Assembly (NCBI GenBank): GCA_012839145.1 | Contig: DUNY01000017.1 | Coordinates: 1 to 9,684, forward strand | DNA: 9,684 nucleotides | Direction: 5' to 3' | From: Thermoanaerobacterales bacterium | GTDB taxonomy: Bacteria; Bacillota; Thermosediminibacteria; Thermosediminibacterales; Tepidanaerobacteraceae | Part shown: positions 7,101-9,684 of the stretch, in pieces | Layout of the letters: each line of letters starts with the position of its first letter | How positions within the stretch are numbered: position 1 is the first letter of the stretch | Made by a program: the position numbers and the translations under genes | Notes under the pieces: generated by a model | The model's database searches: none | What the model was told of the DNA's origin: nothing | What the model saw: only the letters and a program-made list of their open reading frames with translations

Positions 7101-7729
7101 TCTTTTTGAATGGCTAAAGGTTCCAGTTGATTTAAAAGCTCGATAATCACATCATCGATTCTTGATATATTATTCATTGTTTCTTCTAATTTTTTTTCGG
7201 CTTCTTTTTTTCTAATTCTGTGCTTCATGATACCAGCAGTTTCTTCAAAAATCGCGCGCCTTTCGTCAGCTCGACAAGTGAGTATTTGATCTATCTGGCC
7301 CTGACTTATAACAGAGTAGCCGTCTTTTCCAACTCCGGAATCTACAAGTATTTCTTGAATATCCTTTAATCTGCAAGGGGTTCGATTTAAATAAAATTCG
7401 CTTTCACCCGAACGAAAGGTGCGACGGATAAAACAAATTTCTGAGTATTCCAAAGGGATAAGGTGATCGGAGTTATCGATAGTTACGGCAACTTCTGCCA
7501 TGCCCATCGGTTTTTTCTTATTGCTCCCGGTAAAAATCACATCTTCCAACTTATCGCCACGTAATGTCTTTATACTTTGCTCTCCAAGCACCCACCTTAT
7601 AGCATCGATTATGTTGCTTTTTCCGCTGCCATTTGGACCGACGATTGCATTAATACCTGGTTGAAACTCCAGCTCAACTCTGTCGGCAAAGGACTTGAAA
7701 CCGTGAAGCTCAATCCTTTTAAGATACAA
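4175..7729 (-). CDS. smc: Chromosome segregation ATPase Smc
   Basis: Smc is the ATPase core of the bacterial condensin with ScpA and ScpB; it is loaded at parS sites and aligns chromosome arms. The 1184-aa product is full length. It has Walker A GPNGSGKS (residues 31-38), the SQGQID loop (143-148), a first long coiled coil (about 170-500), a hinge (about 520-645) ending near the Gly-rich GGSITGG (663-669), a second coiled coil, and a C-terminal head with signature LSGGERT (from 1094) and Walker B FCVLDEIEAALDD (catalytic Glu near 1123). The longest frame starts at GTG 7735, but the GGAGG SD is only one base away. The TTG at 7727-7729 has seven-base spacing and yields the family's usual opening MYLKRIELHGFKSFADR. 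ftsY follows 19 nt later. Confidence 0.97.
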   Translation of the reverse strand: MYLKRIELHGFKSFADRVELEFQPGINAIVGPNGSGKSNIIDAIRWVLGEQSIKTLRGDKLEDVIFTGSNKKKPMGMAEVAVTIDNSDHLIPLEYSEICFIRRTFRSGESEFYLNRTPCRLKDIQEILVDSGVGKDGYSVISQGQIDQILTCRADERRAIFEETAGIMKHRIRKKEAEKKLEETMNNISRIDDVIIELLNQLEPLAIQKEVALKYKELTSAFKEIDVNLLLLELENRDKRLKYIKDKLAENQTILTKLNVSMESLKKQIIEYKKKQNDNEETYEQAQSDYFAVNSQRKDLEKDYQWAIAEKERVQKENKAIFENIKKEKERLFIAEKNLKIKTGDLRKKKNDINQLELAINQNEKELTSLNNEIIEKQKLIESVKGDVIDLLSHASEKRNVISSLNTMRENLEKRMKQIKNEKLQLDEANRITSKDISEIRDEIARLQSFCSELDQNIEKMKKNLVQKASELDNSKKTETQKQQELTVITSRLKAVKEIADSYEGYQYGVKNLLIAIKNNRYIDSGIYGTVADLISVKQRYEVAIETALGGAMQNVICESEENAKKAIEFLKKNNYGRVTFLPLSTVKARFIDTHELMYLSLRGCISTAIDLVTFDKKYHVPLAYLLGRVLVSETLEDAINIARQCNFSFKIVTIRGEILNPGGSITGGSQKRSNYLLSRKRQLLEYEGKIDVLNMQLNEIKQFNLKLKNEIEDKQKMIQNSNDSLYSTKSEIAVLKKQLQEKENLLKERCQRKEQLSEEKQHIESETQEILSQISLIEADIGNIDNRNISSQSKVRHLQEQLDKNKEMKEQLSKETTELKVKLASCKQEEISTRQSLQTVKENIELCVREIDMLSGKIEENNKTMTSIDKKIHGYKENIDSLKNTEQEYYKTVASSREQKEVIKSGMTRAQEQLNDFEKEFNRIEKRLQNGNIEEATINIELNQIKNKLHERYSLTVPEALKIKKEFRNIEEMKNQLAFLKKEIDSLGPVNMQAIEDYDNLKTRYDFLKSQLDDLMKGKVNLDNLIEEMTDTMEKMLSESIKKVNDEFNKVFSELFEGGKAQLIIEGEGSILECGVEVNAQPPGKKLQSLSLLSGGERTLTAIALLFAILNTKATPFCVLDEIEAALDDVNIVRFTRYLKKVSKHTQFIMITHRKATMEVADALYGISMEDTAVSKVLAVKMV

Positions 7730-7736
7730 AGGCACC

Positions 7737-7743
7737 CCTCCTT
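7737..7743 (-). promoter_or_regulatory. Shine-Dalgarno site that decides the smc start
   Basis: AAGGAGG on the minus strand lies seven bases upstream of the TTG at 7727-7729 but only one base from the GTG at 7733-7735. The spacing favours the TTG, which also gives the conserved Smc N-terminus. Confidence 0.8.
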
Positions 7744-7752
7744 ACCTTTTCA

Positions 7753-7761
7753 ATTCTAACA
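7753..7761 (-). promoter_or_regulatory. Possible extended -10 promoter for smc-ftsY
   Basis: TGTTAGAAT fits an extended -10 (TGnTAnAAT) in the AT-rich gap after the spoVS terminator. No good -35 is seen at 17 bases; a T-run lies there instead. Because a strong terminator precedes smc, some promoter is needed in this 80-base interval, and this is the best candidate I find. Confidence 0.4.
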
Positions 7762-7810
7762 TAACCTTTTAAAAAAAAGAACCTGTAATGTTTGTTTTTT
7801 TAATTGAATA

Positions 7811-7841
7811 TAAAAAATACCTGTCTAGAAAGACAGGTATT
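7811..7841 (-). terminator. Strong rho-independent terminator after spoVS
   Basis: AATACCTGTCT and AGACAGGTATT form a perfect 11-base-pair stem with a four-base loop (7816-7841). In minus-strand RNA the U-run overlaps the end of the stem and continues past it (7812-7817). It starts 16 nt after the spoVS stop, so it should end the spoVS message (and any readthrough from rnc) before smc. Confidence 0.9.
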
Positions 7842-7857
7842 ATTCATTAAGTTCTCT

Positions 7858-8118
7858 CTATCGGGGTTCTACAATAAACTTTATTGCTGTTCTTTCCTCA
7901 CCATCAATGTCGATCTCTGCGAAGGCTGGAACTGTTACAAGGTCAATACCATTTGGTGCAACAAAACCTCTTGTAATGGCTATAGCCTTGACCGCCTGAT
8001 TAACGGCTCCAGCTCCTACGGCTTGGAGTTCTGCTACACCTTTTTCCCTCAACACAGCTGCTAAAGCTCCTGCCACGGATTTAGGCTTAGATTGAGCTGA
8101 CACTTTTAGTACTTCCAT
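7858..8118 (-). CDS. spoVS: Stage V sporulation protein S (SpoVS)
   Basis: SpoVS is a small, highly conserved Alba-like protein. In Bacillus subtilis it is expressed early under sigma-H and is needed for progression to stage V; it also influences septation. The 86-aa product has the exact family length and hallmark segments: MEVLKVSAQSKPKSVAGALAAVLREKG, ELQAVGAGAVNQAVKAIAITRGFVAPNGIDL, and the ending IDGEERTAIKFIVEPR. The ATG at 8116-8118 starts the conserved sequence. Its AAGGGGG SD is rather far away (11 nt) and a second, out-of-frame ATG (8123-8125) lies closer to that SD. The gene has a sigma-H-like promoter just upstream and a strong terminator downstream, so it behaves as its own transcription unit between rnc and smc. 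Homologues also occur in some non-sporulating bacteria, but here sporulation is likely. Confidence 0.97.
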   Translation of the reverse strand: MEVLKVSAQSKPKSVAGALAAVLREKGVAELQAVGAGAVNQAVKAIAITRGFVAPNGIDLVTVPAFAEIDIDGEERTAIKFIVEPR

Positions 8119-8129
8119 TTTTCATATAT

Positions 8130-8136
8130 CCCCCTT
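8130..8136 (-). promoter_or_regulatory. Shine-Dalgarno site of spoVS with unusual spacing
   Basis: AAGGGGG (one mismatch from AAGGAGG) lies 11 bases upstream of the spoVS ATG and four bases upstream of an out-of-frame ATG (8123-8125) that opens a 12-codon frame overlapping spoVS. Long spacing plus a competing ATG could lower SpoVS translation. Confidence 0.6.
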
Positions 8137-8173
8137 AATCTGCTTATAATTTTATTTGTATGTTATGCAATAT

Positions 8174-8202
8174 ATATTCTATAGGGGTTTTAAAATTCCT
8201 TC
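8174..8202 (-). promoter_or_regulatory. Sigma-H (Spo0H) type promoter of spoVS
   Basis: The -35 element GAAGGAATT (8194-8202) matches the Bacillus sigma-H consensus RNAGGAWWW at every fixed position. The -10 element ATAGAATAT (8174-8182) matches RNNGAATWW likewise, and the 11-base spacer is within the usual 11-12. It lies 12 bases after the rnc stop codon and 55 bases before the spoVS ATG. The spoVS gene of B. subtilis is a known sigma-H target, so sequence and family knowledge agree. Confidence 0.85.
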
Positions 8203-8214
8203 TTTTTTGAAATA

Positions 8215-8937
8215 TTATATTTTTCTCTGACCTGTAATTTTTAGCAAAGCTGCTTGAGCTGCCTTCTGTTCCGCTTGTTTTTTGCTTTTTCCGATACCTA
8301 TACCTAAAACCACGTTTTTCCAAACAACCTCCACTTGAAATACTTTGTCATGGTCCGGCCCTGATTCCTTTGTTACATTGTAAAATACTCCTTCACTATC
8401 GGATTTCTGAACGACTTCCTGGAGGGTGGTTTTATAGTCTGTGCCCCAATTACCGTCAACGGCTTTGAGGATAATCGTTTCCAGATTTTTAGTTATAAAG
8501 TCATAAGCAATGTTGTAATTTTTATCTATATAGATGGCACCAATTAGTGCCTCAAAGGTATCAGCCAGAATAGATGTTTTTCTACGACCTCCGGTATTTT
8601 CCTCCCCTTTGCCAAGAATAAGATAATCACCCAAACAAAGGTGCTTAGCAATCTTAGCAAGGCTCGATTCACAGACGGCAGTAGCCCGTATTTTAGTCAT
8701 CTGACCTTCAGTTAGAATATCATGATTTATATAAAGATATTCACTTACTACTAATTCTAATACAGCATCTCCAAGAAATTCCAATCTTTGATTGTTTTCC
8801 TGATGAAGTTTTCCCTTCTCATTGGTCAATGAGGGATGTATAAAAGCCTGATTTAAAATAGTTGGGTCCTTGAAATGTATTTCAATTTTTTCTTGAAAAG
8901 ATGCAAGCTGCTGAAGTCTTTCTATATCTATGCACAT
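8215..8937 (-). CDS. rnc: Ribonuclease III
   Basis: RNase III cleaves double-stranded RNA as a homodimer, releasing rRNA precursors and, in Firmicutes, processing the SRP RNA and some antisense or toxin RNAs. The 240-aa product has the endonuclease domain with signature NQRLEFLGDAVLEL (49-62; acidic residues E53 and D57) and DTFEALIGAIY (126-136; catalytic D126 and E129). The C-terminal dsRBD runs from about 168 to 236, ending in GKSKKQAEQKAAQAALLKI. The ATG at 8935-8937 has a GAGG SD that overlaps the fabF stop (TGAGG), so it is coupled to fabF across a 10-nt gap. No terminator follows; a sigma-H promoter for spoVS begins 12 bases after the stop. Confidence 0.98.
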   Translation of the reverse strand: MCIDIERLQQLASFQEKIEIHFKDPTILNQAFIHPSLTNEKGKLHQENNQRLEFLGDAVLELVVSEYLYINHDILTEGQMTKIRATAVCESSLAKIAKHLCLGDYLILGKGEENTGGRRKTSILADTFEALIGAIYIDKNYNIAYDFITKNLETIILKAVDGNWGTDYKTTLQEVVQKSDSEGVFYNVTKESGPDHDKVFQVEVVWKNVVLGIGIGKSKKQAEQKAAQAALLKITGQRKI

Positions 8938-8947
8938 ATTCTTTACC

Positions 8948-9684
8948 TCATTTATATTTTTTCACTATAACGCAAGCATTATGTCCTCCAAAACCCATTG
9001 AGTTTGATAAAGCAATGTTGACAGTCCTCTTTATTGCCTTATTTGGCACGTAATTCAAATCACATACGGGATCCCTATCATCATAATTAATTGTAGGGGG
9101 AATTTCATCCCTAAAAGTTGTTAGAAGTGAAGCTATAATTTCCACTGCACCGGCAGCTCCGAGCAAATGCCCGGTCATGGATTTTGTAGAACTAATAGCA
9201 AGTTTATATGCATGCTCACCAAATGTATGCTTTATTGCCATTGTTTCAAATTTATCGTTCAGCGGTGTGGAGGTCCCATGTGCGTTTATATAATTCACTT
9301 CTTGTGGACAAATCCCGGCATCAGTTATTGCGGCTTTCATCGCTCGGGCAGCCCCTTCACCTTTGGGGGTAGGTTGTGTCAAGTGATATGCATCGGCAGT
9401 TGAGCCATAACCTATAACTTCCCCATAAATTCGGGCATTCCTTTTTAAAGCATGATCAAGAGTTTCCATTACTATTATTCCTGCACCTTCGCCCATCACA
9501 AAACCATCTCTGTTTTTATCAAAGGGTCGGCTGGCACGGCTGGGTTCGTCGTTTCTTATAGATAATGCTTTCATTGATGAAAATCCTGCCAGAGAAAGCT
9601 TTGTTATCGGTGCCTCAGTGCCTCCGGAGATAATAATATCCGCATCTCCCCTCTGTAAAACTTTAAAAGCTTCCCCAATTGCAT
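8948..9684 (-). CDS. fabF: 3-oxoacyl-[acyl-carrier-protein] synthase II (FabF), 5' part outside window
   Basis: FabF (KAS II) condenses malonyl-ACP with acyl-ACP during fatty-acid elongation in the cytosol. The frame is open to the right edge, giving about 244 C-terminal residues. They begin [27 protein letters not shown], which in the family follows directly after the active-site Cys, so that Cys is just outside the window. The two catalytic histidines are visible in INAHGTSTP and [13 protein letters not shown]; the late GFGGHNA motif is also present. An internal ATG at 9574 is not the start, because conserved KAS sequence continues upstream of it. The stop TGA overlaps the SD of rnc. fabF preceding rnc is a usual order in Firmicutes, typically after acpP. 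Confidence 0.97.
   Translation of the reverse strand, partial: AIGEAFKVLQRGDADIIISGGTEAPITKLSLAGFSSMKALSIRNDEPSRASRPFDKNRDGFVMGEGAGIIVMETLDHALKRNARIYGEVIGYGSTADAYHLTQPTPKGEGAARAMKAAITDAGICPQEVNYINAHGTSTPLNDKFETMAIKHTFGEHAYKLAISSTKSMTGHLLGAAGAVEIIASLLTTFRDEIPPTINYDDRDPVCDLNYVPNKAIKRTVNIALSNSMGFGGHNACVIVKKYK

Noticed and set aside
4218..7400. Several plus-strand reading frames of 60-160 codons opposite smc
   Set aside because: They are antisense shadows of the coiled-coil gene, lack SDs and recognisable domains, and lie wholly within a well-supported CDS.
8144..8169. A possible sigma-A promoter (TTGCAT, 16 bases, TATAAG) before spoVS
   Set aside because: The -35 matches at only three positions in a very AT-rich stretch, whereas the overlapping sigma-H elements match fully.

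Overview
This window comes from an AT-rich, endospore-forming low-GC Firmicute, most likely a member of the Clostridia. The evidence is the classic Gram-positive gene order, a SpoVS homologue, purine-rich Shine-Dalgarno sites and frequent TTG and GTG starts. The genus cannot be fixed from the sequence alone. Every gene lies on the minus strand, so transcription runs from high to low coordinates.

In transcription order the layout is: fabF (5' part outside the window) and rnc, tightly coupled; spoVS, with what looks like its own sigma-H promoter and a strong intrinsic terminator; smc and ftsY, 19 nt apart; then, behind a near-consensus sigma-A promoter, ylxM-ffh-rpsP-khpA-rimM-trmD (trmD runs off the left edge). 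The window is almost fully coding. No intergenic gap exceeds about 145 bases, and I see no mobile elements, tRNAs, rRNAs or CRISPR.

The genes cover fatty-acid elongation (FabF), dsRNA processing (RNase III, which matures rRNA and often the SRP RNA), chromosome organisation (Smc), co-translational membrane targeting (Ffh, its receptor FtsY, and the accessory YlxM), and ribosome/tRNA maturation (S16, the RNA chaperone KhpA, the 16S maturation factor RimM, and the tRNA m1G37 methyltransferase TrmD). SpoVS is the outlier: a sporulation regulator placed between rnc and smc.

The protein content is ordinary core housekeeping; I do not see a new multi-gene system. The points of interest are regulatory: (1) a perfect match to the sigma-H consensus upstream of spoVS; (2) a sigma-A promoter whose -35 box doubles as a spurious TTG start for ylxM, with a palindrome at the predicted +1; (3) an unusual structured region with duplicated anti-SD and SD elements and a six-codon mini-ORF before rpsP; (4) a GNRA-type terminator hairpin inside the ribosomal operon between khpA and rimM. 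Several starts were revised from the longest reading frame on the basis of SD spacing (smc, ftsY, ylxM, rpsP).
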